Below are positions 43,338 through 51,938 of a DNA stretch of 64,000 nucleotides, piece by piece; within the stretch, counting starts at the first letter, position 1, and each line of letters starts with the position of its first letter. The translations under genes and the position numbers were made by a program. A model generated the notes under the pieces. It did no database searches. It was not told the DNA's origin and worked only from the letters and a program-made list of their open reading frames with translations. The DNA comes from Gellertiella hungarica (GTDB lineage: Bacteria; Pseudomonadota; Alphaproteobacteria; Rhizobiales; Rhizobiaceae), in assembly GCF_014197145.1 (NCBI RefSeq), contig NZ_JACIEZ010000002.1, positions 124,001 to 188,000 of the forward strand, given 5' to 3'.

Positions 43338-46028
43338 ATGTTTCCGGCGCTTGATACAGCAGTTGTGCGCAAGACGAATGCCCGCTTCGTGCGGCTGCAA
43401 GCCTTCATGCTGTTTTCCGTCGTGGCGCTGGCCACGCTCTTTGCGCTGCTTTTTGCCGATCAGCAGCGTGCGCTTTACCAGGAAGAGAACAGCCGCAACA
43501 TGGTGACCGAGCAGCTGAGCGTCATGCGCTCGGCAATCGAGGGACGCATCAACGGCAATGTTCTTCTTCTGAAGGGGCTGGTCGCGGCGCTGCAGACCGA
43601 ACCGAAGATGACACCGGAGCGCTTCGACGCGCTCGCCCGGGGAACGCTGGCCACGGAAGGCAACATCGCCTTTGTCAGCGCAGCGCCCGAAATGGTCGTC
43701 ACCATGGTCTATCCGCTCTCGCAGTCCTCCCGCATCGGCTTCGATTTCCGCAAGCGCAACCGGGAGCACGGTGCCGCCTTCCTCGCGGCGCAATCGCGCA
43801 AGGTCAACATCTCCGGCCCGGTCGATCTCGACAACGGCGGAAAGGGGCTGGTCGTCAACTACCCCGTGCTGGTGGAGCGCAAGGGAGCGAAGCCCGATCT
43901 CTGGGGTATTCTCTCGGCCACCATCGATCTCGGTCAGCTCTTCCAGGAAAGCGGGCTGATGGACGAGGACCTGCCGATCTTCTTCGCCATTTCGCGGGGC
44001 GATGCCCATGGCATGTTCGGCAAGCCCTTCTTCGGCCGGGATGACGTCTTTTCCTTCGATCCGGTCAGAATGACCGTCAATATCGGCCAGGATTACTGGC
44101 TGCTTGCCGCCGCGCCCAAGGAGGGCTGGGGTGTGGGGCCGGCACAGCTTCTGCCCTTCCGCATCTTTCTCTTGCTGGCTGCGGCCGCCATCCTCCTGCC
44201 GATGCTGTGGGTCATCCGGCTGATGGCGGAGCGATACCGGACGATGGAACATCTCGAGCGCAACGGGGAGCGCCTGACCGCCCTCTCCAGCCGCCTCGAA
44301 CTTGCCCTTGCCACCTCGCAGGTGGGCATCTGGGAGCACGACGTCCATTCCGGCCGCCAGGTCTGGGACGATCGGGTGCGCGGTCATCTCGGGATGACGG
44401 AAATCCGCGATTACTACGAATTCGCCGACTGGAAGCGTGTGGTTCATCCCGACGACGTGGCAGCGGCGGAGAAGGCCTTCGCGGATGCGCTGGCCGCACG
44501 ATCCGCCTATGTGGGTCAGTATCGCATCCAGATCCCCGGTTCCAGCGAGGTCAAGCACATCCGGGCCTTCGGGCGCCTGGTGGATTCGACACCCGGGCGC
44601 GAGCGTTTCCTCGGCGTCGAATGGGACATTACCGCCGACGTTCGGCGCGAGGAGGCATTGCTGGCTGCCCGCGAGATGGCCGAGGAAAAGAACCGGGCCC
44701 TGGAGCAGGCGCACCGGCAGATGGAATTCAACGCCCTTCATGACGCGCTGACCGGACTTCCCAACCGCCGCTATCTGGACCAGTTCCTCGCCGATCTCGG
44801 ACCGGCCGACGGTGCGCCGCTGTCCATCCTTCATCTCGATCTCGACCGGTTCAAGGATATCAACGATACGCTGGGCCATGCGGCGGGTGACAGCATCCTT
44901 CGCCATGCGGCATCGGTGATTGCCGCCTGTGCAGGGGCCGACGATTTCGTCGCGCGGTTCGGCGGCGACGAGTTCGTCATCGTGCGCCGCGAAAGCCGGG
45001 ACACTGCCGATCTGGAGCGTCTGGCGGGCCGCATCATCGCCGCGCTCACGGAGCCGGTGTTCTTCGAGGGGCAGGAATGCCGCGCCGGCGCCAGCATCGG
45101 CATCGCCACCTGGACCCGGGAGGACGAAAGCCCCGGCGAGCTGCTCGTCAATGCCGACATCGCCCTCTACGAAGCCAAGAAGCGGGGCAGGGGCCGCGTC
45201 GAGTTCTTCACGGACGGCCTGCGTGCCCAGGTGGTCGAAACCAAGCAGACGGCGGACGACATCCTGCGGGCGCTGGAGCAGGGCGAGTTCGTCGCCTTCT
45301 TCCAGCCGCAGTTCGATGCCCGCACGCGTGATATCGACGGGGTGGAGGCGCTGGTGCGCTGGGAGCATCCCGAGCGCGGGCTGCTGGCTCCCGACGCCTT
45401 CCTCCGGATTGCCGAAAGCCTCAATGTCATGCACCGGATCGACGAGATCGTCCTCGACCAGGCGCTGTTCCACCTGCGCCAGTGGCAGGCGGCAGGCCTT
45501 GCCATTCCAAGGGTCTCGGTGAACATTTCCGCACAGCGCCTGCTCGAAGGCGGTCTTCTCGAGAAGATCGAGGACCTGCGTTTCGATCCCGGAAGCCTCT
45601 GCTTCGAGTTGCTGGAATCGATCTCCTTCGAGGATGACGACGATGCGGTTCTCAACACCATCGAACGGCTTAAGGCGCTGGGCGTCGATATCGAGATCGA
45701 CGATTTCGGCACCGGCCATGCCTCGATCGTCAACCTTCTCAAGCTGACGCCCCGCAAGCTGAAGATCGACCGGCAGCTGATCACGCCCATTCTCGACTCC
45801 CAGCGCGAGCGCCAGCTCGTGTCCTCGATCATCGATATCGGCCGGACCTGCGGCATCGGCATCGTTGCCGAGGGGGTGGAAACCATGGACCATGCCGCGC
45901 TTCTCAGCGACATGGGCTGCCAGACCCTGCAAGGCTATGCCTTTGCCCGACCCATGCGGGCTGCCGATTTTCTCGCCTTTGCCCTTGCACACGAAAGCCG
46001 TCCGGAAAACGGGCGCAAGCGAGCCTGA
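43338..46028 (+). CDS. membrane CHASE-PAS-GGDEF-EAL cyclic-di-GMP protein
   Basis: 896 residues. A membrane segment near residues 22-45 and another near 275-295 enclose a CHASE-type periplasmic sensor (GNIAFVSAAPEMVVTMVYPL). A PAS domain (about residues 320-440), a GGDEF domain with intact FGGDEFVIV and an EAL domain with EALVRWEHPERG and DDFGTGHAS follow. Both catalytic motifs look intact, so it could make or break c-di-GMP depending on signal. The ribosome site is weak. It is a single gene, divergent from fadD. Confidence 0.93.
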   Translation: MFPALDTAVVRKTNARFVRLQAFMLFSVVALATLFALLFADQQRALYQEENSRNMVTEQLSVMRSAIEGRINGNVLLLKGLVAALQTEPKMTPERFDALARGTLATEGNIAFVSAAPEMVVTMVYPLSQSSRIGFDFRKRNREHGAAFLAAQSRKVNISGPVDLDNGGKGLVVNYPVLVERKGAKPDLWGILSATIDLGQLFQESGLMDEDLPIFFAISRGDAHGMFGKPFFGRDDVFSFDPVRMTVNIGQDYWLLAAAPKEGWGVGPAQLLPFRIFLLLAAAAILLPMLWVIRLMAERYRTMEHLERNGERLTALSSRLELALATSQVGIWEHDVHSGRQVWDDRVRGHLGMTEIRDYYEFADWKRVVHPDDVAAAEKAFADALAARSAYVGQYRIQIPGSSEVKHIRAFGRLVDSTPGRERFLGVEWDITADVRREEALLAAREMAEEKNRALEQAHRQMEFNALHDALTGLPNRRYLDQFLADLGPADGAPLSILHLDLDRFKDINDTLGHAAGDSILRHAASVIAACAGADDFVARFGGDEFVIVRRESRDTADLERLAGRIIAALTEPVFFEGQECRAGASIGIATWTREDESPGELLVNADIALYEAKKRGRGRVEFFTDGLRAQVVETKQTADDILRALEQGEFVAFFQPQFDARTRDIDGVEALVRWEHPERGLLAPDAFLRIAESLNVMHRIDEIVLDQALFHLRQWQAAGLAIPRVSVNISAQRLLEGGLLEKIEDLRFDPGSLCFELLESISFEDDDDAVLNTIERLKALGVDIEIDDFGTGHASIVNLLKLTPRKLKIDRQLITPILDSQRERQLVSSIIDIGRTCGIGIVAEGVETMDHAALLSDMGCQTLQGYAFARPMRAADFLAFALAHESRPENGRKRA

Positions 46029-46145
46029 GGGCAGGCGCCTGCGAAGGCAGCGCGCCGCGCCGTATCCACCGGACCGGAACTCCCAAGCCAGCCGAAGTGT
46101 TTCCTGACGGAGCCTCTCCCGAGGCGCGGTCTGTGGAGCCATGAC

Positions 46146-46793
46146 ATGAAGCAATTCCTGCGCAACAACGGTCTGACCATCGTTCTCCTGCTCGCCTCGG
46201 CGCTGACCATACTGGGCATGCTGCTTTCGGGCTGGCAGGTCGAGAACGAGGACCTGCGCCGGCATGGACAGGCAAGCCTGCCGCTACTGTCCTACATGGG
46301 GTCGGGCGCGTTTCTCTCGGCCTTGTTCGAGAACTGGGAGAGCGAATTCCTGCAGATGTCGGCCTATGTTGTCCTGACGGCCTATCTCTACCAGAAGGGG
46401 TCGGCCGAATCGAAAGACCCCGACGAAGACGAGAAGGAGCAGGAGGAAGCGCCCATGGGGCGCGGCAAGAAAAGGCCGGCGGTCGGCGCCGGGCGCTGGC
46501 TCTACGAGCATTCGCTCGGCCTCGTGCTCGCCGCGCTCTTCGTCGTCAGCTTCGTCCTGCACCTCGTCGGCAGTGCGCGGGCCGAAAGCAACGAGGCAGC
46601 GATGCACGGAGATGCCGGTGCCACCCTGCTCGACCATATCGCCAGCGCCCAGTTCTGGTTCGAGTCCTTTCAGAACTGGCAGTCGGAATTCCTGTCGACG
46701 GCGGTGATCGTCGTGCTCTCGATCTTCCTGCGCTACCGTGGCTCACCGGAATCGAAGCCGGTCGATGCGCCCGACAGCCAGACCGGCAGTTGA
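46146..46793 (+). CDS. DUF6766-type membrane protein with internal duplication
   Basis: 215 residues with four membrane segments in two repeats. The first half contains GSGAFLSALFENWESEFLQMSAYVVLTAYLYQKGSAESK and the second ASAQFWFESFQNWQSEFLSTAVIVVLSIFLRYRGSPESK, clearly the same unit. A charged linker (about residues 85-115) joins them. Such proteins are common in soil alphaproteobacteria and have no known function. It starts 117 bp after the GGDEF-EAL gene. Confidence 0.8.
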   Translation: MKQFLRNNGLTIVLLLASALTILGMLLSGWQVENEDLRRHGQASLPLLSYMGSGAFLSALFENWESEFLQMSAYVVLTAYLYQKGSAESKDPDEDEKEQEEAPMGRGKKRPAVGAGRWLYEHSLGLVLAALFVVSFVLHLVGSARAESNEAAMHGDAGATLLDHIASAQFWFESFQNWQSEFLSTAVIVVLSIFLRYRGSPESKPVDAPDSQTGS

Positions 46794-46829
46794 GGCGAAA
46801 GGGAGTTTTCAGGAGGAAGGTCCGGGAAA

Positions 46830-46905
46830 TGGTGCCGCTTACGTGACTCGAACACGTGACCCCATCATTACGAATGATGTGCTCTACCGACTGAGCTAAA
46901 GCGGC
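46830..46905 (-). tRNA. tRNA-Thr (anticodon CGT)
   Basis: The minus strand folds as a cloverleaf of 76 bases including encoded CCA. Acceptor stem GCCGCTT / AAGCGGC is a perfect 7 bp, anticodon stem CATCA / TGATG holds the loop TTCGTAA, and the T arm has GTTCGAGTC. The anticodon CGT lies at 46870-46872. No integrase or flanking direct repeat is seen next to it. Confidence 0.97.
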
Positions 46906-47037
46906 CCTTTGCGAAGCATCGCATGGCGATGTCTGAGCGGGCTGATACAGGGAAGCGGATGGAAATTCAAGCCATCAATTGCGGTTTCGGTAAATTCGCT
47001 TCCGGACGCGGAAGAGGGCTTCCGCGTCCGGAAGGAG

Positions 47038-47997
47038 TCAGAGCGCGAGGCGCTGGCGGGCCTCGGCATATTCGCGGGCGAGCCGGTCGACCACGGCGGA
47101 GACCGGTTCGACTGCCTTGATGTTGGCGATGCCCTGGCCGCAGCCCCAGATGTCCTTCCAGGCCTTGGCGCCCGTCTGCTCCTTGCCGAAATCCATCTTC
47201 GAGGGATCGGCGACCGGCAGGTTGTCCGGATCCATCCCGGCCGCCTTGATGGAGGGCTTCAGATAGTTGCCGTGAATGCCGGTGAAGTAATTGCTGTAGA
47301 CGATGTCCGCCGCCGTGCTGTCGACGATGCACTGCTTGTAGGCGTCGGCCGCGCGGGCCTCCTCGGTGGCGATGAACAGCGAGCCCATGTAGGCGAGATC
47401 GGCCCCCATGGCCTGGGCTGCGAGGATGCCGCCGCCGGTGGAAATGGCACCTGCGAGCGCCAGCGGCCCGTCGAACCACTGGCGGATTTCCTGAACCAGC
47501 GCGAAGGGCGACAGCGTGCCCGCATGGCCGCCGGCACCGGTGGCAACCGCGATCAGCCCGTCCGCGCCCTTGCGGATCGCCGATTGGGCGTGGCGATTGT
47601 TGATCACGTCATGCAGGACGATGCCGCCGTAGGAATGCACGGCATCGTTCACCTCCGGCACCGCGCCCAGCGAGGAGATGACGATCGGCACCTTGTATTT
47701 CACGCAAAGCCGCAGATCGTGCTCGAGGCGCCGGTTCGACGTGTGGACGATCTGGTTGACCGCAAAGGGCGCTGCGGGGCGGTCCGGATGGGCGGCATCG
47801 TGCCGGGCCAGCTCCTCGGTGATCTCCGCCAGCCACTCGTCCAGCTGGCTCTCGGGTCGTGCGTTCAGTGCCGGAAAGGCCCCGACGATGCCGGCCTTGC
47901 ATTCCGCGAGGACGAGGGCAGGGTGGGAAATGATGAACAGCGGCGAGGCGATCGCGGGCAGCCTCAGCTTGTCTTTCAGGATGGGCGGCAGCGCCAT
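47038..47997 (-). CDS. nitronate-monooxygenase-family NAD(P)H-dependent flavin oxidoreductase
   Basis: 319 residues, TIM-barrel. LPAIASPLFIISHPALVLAECKAGIVGAFPALNAR, VVISSLG-like strand PIVISSLGA, IAVATGAGGHAGTLSPFALV, ALAGAISTGGGILAAQAMGADLAYMGSLFIATEE are standard for the 2-nitropropane dioxygenase (NMO) group that binds FMN and oxidises nitronates. The gene stands alone. An ACGT dyad at 48013-48035 in its leader matches that of fadD, hinting at control with acyl-CoA metabolism; some members act in that setting. Confidence 0.9.
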   Translation of the reverse strand: MALPPILKDKLRLPAIASPLFIISHPALVLAECKAGIVGAFPALNARPESQLDEWLAEITEELARHDAAHPDRPAAPFAVNQIVHTSNRRLEHDLRLCVKYKVPIVISSLGAVPEVNDAVHSYGGIVLHDVINNRHAQSAIRKGADGLIAVATGAGGHAGTLSPFALVQEIRQWFDGPLALAGAISTGGGILAAQAMGADLAYMGSLFIATEEARAADAYKQCIVDSTAADIVYSNYFTGIHGNYLKPSIKAAGMDPDNLPVADPSKMDFGKEQTGAKAWKDIWGCGQGIANIKAVEPVSAVVDRLAREYAEARQRLAL

Positions 47998-48012
47998 GGC
48001 GGCAGGTTCCGT

Positions 48013-48035
48013 CTTACGTTTACGATAACGTCAAT
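48013..48035. promoter_or_regulatory. ACGT dyad upstream of the nitronate-monooxygenase gene
   Basis: On the minus strand it reads TTGACGTTATCG then TAAACGTAAG. It is 16 bp before the start of the gene at 47997 and shares the TTGACGT and AAACGTAA halves with the fadD leader (43181-43197). The rest of the gap 47998-48256 shows no other clear signal. Confidence 0.5.
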
Positions 48036-48256
48036 ATTGCTAGCACGGCCTTTTCTGATCGAAAAGGTGAAAGTTCGGGTCGCAGTCATCATTCCGCAAG
48101 CGCAGCCTGCAGGCAAGGCGACGGGGGTTTTTGCCGCAGCCGCATGGCCCTTGCCGGGTGAAACACTTGCGGTTCGATGGTGTTCTCTCTATCGATTCTC
48201 ATCATGCTTTGCGCGGCGCGGTCGCGTCGCCCTGCAGCAGCGGAAGGAAGACCTAT

Positions 48257-49396
48257 TTGAGCGGTTTGGAAACGGCCATCAGGAATGCGCTCGAGCGCGC
48301 GGAGCGGTCCAACCCGGAAGTCCGGGCAAGGATCTACCAGTCTGCACGCCAGGCGCTTGAAACCGGTTTGCGCAAGCAGGATGTCACGGATCCCGCCACC
48401 GTCGCCGCCCAGCGGCATCGGCTGGAAGCGGCCATCAAGGCCATCGAGACGGAAGAGCGCCAGCGCCTCGGCATTGCCGTTGCCGATCCCCAGGTGGAGA
48501 TCGCCTACGGGGATTTTGAGGACGACATGGCGAGCCTCGACGATGCCCGCCCCGCAGAAGACCGCTCCACCGACGACAGCGACTTCGGTGCGCTGCGTGC
48601 CGAAAGGCTCGGCGAGCCGGCGGCCGATCCCGCGCCGCGGGCAGCCGACGATCCGTCCGTTCTCTCGGGCATGCCGTCCGGCCGGCCTTCGGGCCGGGCA
48701 AGCGGCCGGCCGTCGGCAGCGGCGCGTCCGAAGAAGAAGAGCCGGGGCTTTTTCGCCCGTCTGTTCATATGGGTGATGCTGCTCGCCTTCATCCTGATGG
48801 GGGCGTGGTGGGCCTATGTGTCGGGTCTCTTTCTCACCGCGGCGGAGCGCGACACGTCGGTGGCCAACCCGCCGGCTGCCGTCAGCGAGGAAGACCTGCC
48901 GGAACCCGGTGGCAATACCGGTCCTGCGCTGGACAGCAACAACTTCTCGAAGGACTGGATCGAGATCTTCAAGCCGGGCGACGTGGATCGCGTCTCTGCC
49001 GGAAGCCTTGCCAATGCGAAGCTGGTGTCCACGGGCGATGGACCCGTGATCCGCATCACCTCCACCTCGAGCGGGGCCGACGGGGCGGTGCGCATCCTCT
49101 TGCCCGCGGAAAGCCTCAGCCAGGCCGAGGGCGCCGAGGCGACGATCGCCATCAGCCTGCGCTCGTCCAACGACAAGCCGGTGCAGGTGACGGTCGATTG
49201 CGATCTGGCCGGACAGGGAAGCTGCGAGCGCCATCGCTTCACGGTCACCTCCCAGCGCTCGGACGCCCTGATCCAGGTCGTGCGCGAAGAAGGTTCGGAG
49301 GCGGGCGGCACGCCGGCACTGGTCCTCAACAGTGACGTGACCGGCGAAGGCGGCGGGGTGGACCTGCTCGCCGTTCGCCTGCTGCCGGTTCCCTGA
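48257..49396 (+). CDS. hypothetical single-pass membrane protein
   Basis: 379 residues from a TTG start that follows GGAAGGAAG (48242-48250). The cytoplasmic N-terminal part begins LSGLETAIRNALERAERSNPEVRARIYQSARQALETG, then a disordered acidic and proline-serine stretch, then a membrane helix (LFIWVMLLAFILMGAWWAYVSGLFL near residues 172-196) and a beta-rich periplasmic domain (WIEIFKPGDVDRVSAGS, GAEATIAISLRSSNDKPVQVTVDCDLAGQGSCERHRF). It is common among rhizobia but has no family I recognise. Convergent with ppk2. Confidence 0.8.
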   Translation: MSGLETAIRNALERAERSNPEVRARIYQSARQALETGLRKQDVTDPATVAAQRHRLEAAIKAIETEERQRLGIAVADPQVEIAYGDFEDDMASLDDARPAEDRSTDDSDFGALRAERLGEPAADPAPRAADDPSVLSGMPSGRPSGRASGRPSAAARPKKKSRGFFARLFIWVMLLAFILMGAWWAYVSGLFLTAAERDTSVANPPAAVSEEDLPEPGGNTGPALDSNNFSKDWIEIFKPGDVDRVSAGSLANAKLVSTGDGPVIRITSTSSGADGAVRILLPAESLSQAEGAEATIAISLRSSNDKPVQVTVDCDLAGQGSCERHRFTVTSQRSDALIQVVREEGSEAGGTPALVLNSDVTGEGGGVDLLAVRLLPVP

Positions 49397-49420
49397 ACCG
49401 TCCCGCCGGAAATGCTTTGC

Positions 49421-49441
49421 GAGGCCCGCCGCGTGCGGGCC
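49421..49441. terminator. hairpin between convergent genes
   Basis: Stem AGGCCCGC / GCGGGCCT with a 5-base loop lies between the stops of the hypothetical membrane protein gene and ppk2. It can end transcripts from both sides, though the T-run is short. Confidence 0.6.
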
Positions 49442-50332
49442 TTACTTCCTGTCGATGACCTTCTTCGGATCGGTCATGAGGATGTCCCGGTCGATGCTGC
49501 CGATCGCCTTCTCGTCCTTGCCCTCGTAGTCGAGCGACTGCAGCAGGTGCCGGATGATGTTGGTGCGGGCGCGGCGCTTGTCGTTGGCCAGCACCACCGT
49601 CCAGGGAGCCTTGTCGGTATGGGTCTCCGCAAGCATGCGGTTGCGCTTGGCGGTGTAATCGTCCCACTTGTTCAGCGCCGCTATGTCCATCGGCGAGAGC
49701 TTCCACACATGCAGCGGATCGTGCCGCCGGTCGTGGAAGCGCTTCAGCTGCATCTCGCGCCCGATATCCAGCCAGAACTTGAAGAAGTGGATCTTCTCGT
49801 CCGCCACCATCTTTTCGAAGCGCGGCACGTGATCGAGGAACTGCTCGTACTGCTCCGGCGTGCAGAACCCCATCACCGGTTCCACCCCGGCGCGGTTGTA
49901 CCAGGACCGGTCGAAGAGCACGAATTCACCCGCCGCCGGGAAGTGGGTGATGTAGCGCTGGAAATACCATTGTCCGCGCTCGGTCTCGGTCGGCTTCGAA
50001 AGCGCCACGGTGCGGGCCGAACGGGGGTTCATGTATTCCCGGGTGGCGGAGATCGCGCCGCCCTTGCCTGCCGCGTCCCGGCCCTCGAAGAGTGCCATGA
50101 CCCTCTGACCGGTCTTCTGGAGCCAGAACTGCACCTTGACCAGCTCGATCTGCAGCGCCTTCAGCTCCTTCTCGTAATCGTCGGTCTTCATCTTCTTGTC
50201 ATAGGGAAAGCCTCCGGATTCGAGCGCCTTGTCCTTCACCCAGTCCGGCAGCTCGGGATCGTCCACGTCGAAGACGCGGGTATCCTTGCCGATCTTCAGC
50301 TCTACCGCCCTGCTTTCCGTGCCATCCGTCAT
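49442..50332 (-). CDS. ppk2: polyphosphate kinase 2
   Basis: 296 residues. Walker [21 protein letters not shown], lid module [34 protein letters not shown] and [23 protein letters not shown] are the PPK2 marks. It transfers phosphate between polyphosphate and nucleoside phosphates. The gene is divergent from phoR and shares a leader in which a partial Pho box is visible, which suits phosphate control. Confidence 0.94.
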   Translation of the reverse strand: MTDGTESRAVELKIGKDTRVFDVDDPELPDWVKDKALESGGFPYDKKMKTDDYEKELKALQIELVKVQFWLQKTGQRVMALFEGRDAAGKGGAISATREYMNPRSARTVALSKPTETERGQWYFQRYITHFPAAGEFVLFDRSWYNRAGVEPVMGFCTPEQYEQFLDHVPRFEKMVADEKIHFFKFWLDIGREMQLKRFHDRRHDPLHVWKLSPMDIAALNKWDDYTAKRNRMLAETHTDKAPWTVVLANDKRRARTNIIRHLLQSLDYEGKDEKAIGSIDRDILMTDPKKVIDRK

Positions 50333-50467
50333 GAAGACCCTCCTGTTCGATCCTGGAAAGGTGGTTCAAACAACAAAGGATGACAAGCATCTTCTGTCGC
50401 GATGGCGCCGGCGACCGGTGATCGATTTCAACAGCCGATTGCGCTGGAGGGGGCATTTGAGACATGA

Positions 50468-50485
50468 CTGTCATGAAGCGCCGAT
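50468..50485. promoter_or_regulatory. candidate Pho box between ppk2 and phoR
   Basis: CTGTCAT (exact Pho box half) at 50468-50474, then GAAG and a poor second half CGCCGAT. It is 34 bp before phoR and could bind PhoB for phoR and ppk2. Confidence 0.45.
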
Positions 50486-50518
50486 ATCTCAGGTGCTTCG
50501 CAGAGGGGAGGCAGTGCT

Positions 50519-51739
50519 TTGGCAGGTGAGGACGGACTGGATATCGCGGGCCGGCTGAAGGCGAACGGACTGATGCTTGCGGCGCTTTTGCTGGCCGCCG
50601 CCGCGGCCCTTGCAGCCGATCTCCCGGCGGTTCCGGTGGTCGGGGTGTGGCTTCTGCTCTCTCTGGTCGCCCTGATGCGCTCGCCGGCACCCCTTGCGCC
50701 CCCCCTGCCTGCCGTTCGCCCGGATCCCGTTGCAGTCCCGGCCGGTCGGGATGCATCGCAGATGATCGAGGCACTGGACTTTCCCGTTCTGCTGATCAGC
50801 CAGGAGGAGGAAATCCTCCTGCAGAACCAGGCGGCGCTCGAGGTCTTCGGCAGCCTGCCGGATCGGGCGCATATCTCGGCACGGCTTCGGGCGCCCGGCC
50901 TTCTCGACATGGTCCGCGAGGGGCTGAAGACCGGTCATCCCCAGCAGAAGGATTATGTGGAGCGCGTGCCGTCCGCGCGCGCCTACCGGGTCCGGGTGTC
51001 CCCGGTGGGCGACGGTCAGTTCCTGATCGTCTTCAACGACGTGTCCGGTCTGCACCGCATCGACCAGATGCGCACCGATTTCGTCGCCAATGCCAGCCAT
51101 GAATTGCGAACGCCGCTCGCATCGCTGCGTGGCTTCATCGAAACCCTTCAGGGGCCGGCCCGCGCCGATCCTAAGGCCCAGGAGCGCTTTCTCGGCATCA
51201 TGCTGGATCAGGTGAACCGCATGAGCCGGCTGGTCGACGATCTCCTCTCGCTCTCCCGCCTCGAGTTGAAATCCCATATCGCCCCCGGCGAGCGGGTCGA
51301 TCTCGTTCCCGTCCTGTCGCATGTGCGCGATTCCCTCATGCCGCTCGGCGAGAGCCTCGGCGTCACGATCAGCCTGTCCGTGCCCGATGGCCCCGTCATC
51401 GTCCCGGGGGATCGCGACGAGCTGGTGCAGGTCTTCGAGAACCTCGTGGAGAACGCCTGCAAATACGGTCAGGAGGGCAAGAGCGTGGCGGTGGAGCTTT
51501 CAAGCCTCGCCGGGGGCGGCGCGGAGGTCAGCGTGACCGACCACGGACCCGGGATAGAGGCGGAGCACGTGCCCCGTCTCACCGAGCGCTTCTACCGGGT
51601 CAATGTGGAGGCGAGCCGTTCCAAGAAGGGCACCGGCCTCGGACTTGCCATCGTCAAGCACATCCTAACCCGGCACCGCGCGCGCCTTCTGATCCAGTCC
51701 GAGCCCGGCAAGGGCAGCCGCTTTACCGTGCGTTTCTGA
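50519..51739 (+). CDS. phoR: phosphate regulon sensor histidine kinase
   Basis: 406 residues. N-terminal membrane segments (GLMLAALLLAAAAALAADLPAVPVVGVWLLLSLVAL) are followed by a PAS domain (ALDFPVLLISQEEEILLQNQAALEVFG), HisKA (VANASHELRTPLASLRGF) and HATPase (VENACKYG, DHGPGIEAEHVPRLTERFYRV, GTGLGLAIVKHIL). A TTG start at 50519 is inferred from GAGGGGAGG just upstream; the next in-frame ATG (50573) would cut into the first membrane segment. It heads the pst-pho cluster. Confidence 0.92.
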   Translation: MAGEDGLDIAGRLKANGLMLAALLLAAAAALAADLPAVPVVGVWLLLSLVALMRSPAPLAPPLPAVRPDPVAVPAGRDASQMIEALDFPVLLISQEEEILLQNQAALEVFGSLPDRAHISARLRAPGLLDMVREGLKTGHPQQKDYVERVPSARAYRVRVSPVGDGQFLIVFNDVSGLHRIDQMRTDFVANASHELRTPLASLRGFIETLQGPARADPKAQERFLGIMLDQVNRMSRLVDDLLSLSRLELKSHIAPGERVDLVPVLSHVRDSLMPLGESLGVTISLSVPDGPVIVPGDRDELVQVFENLVENACKYGQEGKSVAVELSSLAGGGAEVSVTDHGPGIEAEHVPRLTERFYRVNVEASRSKKGTGLGLAIVKHILTRHRARLLIQSEPGKGSRFTVRF

Positions 51740-51800
51740 CACATTGGCCGGTCACAAATTTCGATCGCTCCGGATTTCCCTTTTGAAACAACGGGATGGG

Positions 51801-51818
51801 CTGTCACAATAGTTTCAT
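51801..51818 (+). promoter_or_regulatory. Pho box upstream of pstS
   Basis: CTGTCAC-AATA-GTTTCAT matches the PhoB consensus CTGTCAT-N4-CTGTCAT at 6 of 7 and 5 of 7 positions. It is 121 bp before pstS, where phosphate starvation induction is expected. Confidence 0.65.
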
Positions 51819-51938
51819 CGAAGTGACATAAAAGGTGAGCCGTCAAAGGCTACATCAGCCCTGCCTTCACATGAGTGAGGGGTCCAGGGGGCCAGGCAAG
51901 GCCCGCCACAAACACGGTTCCGTTTCGGGAGAATTCCT

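Noticed and set aside
46830-46905. tRNA-Thr as integration site of a genomic island
   Set aside because: No integrase, no repeat of the tRNA 3' end nearby, and the flanks are ordinary chromosomal genes.
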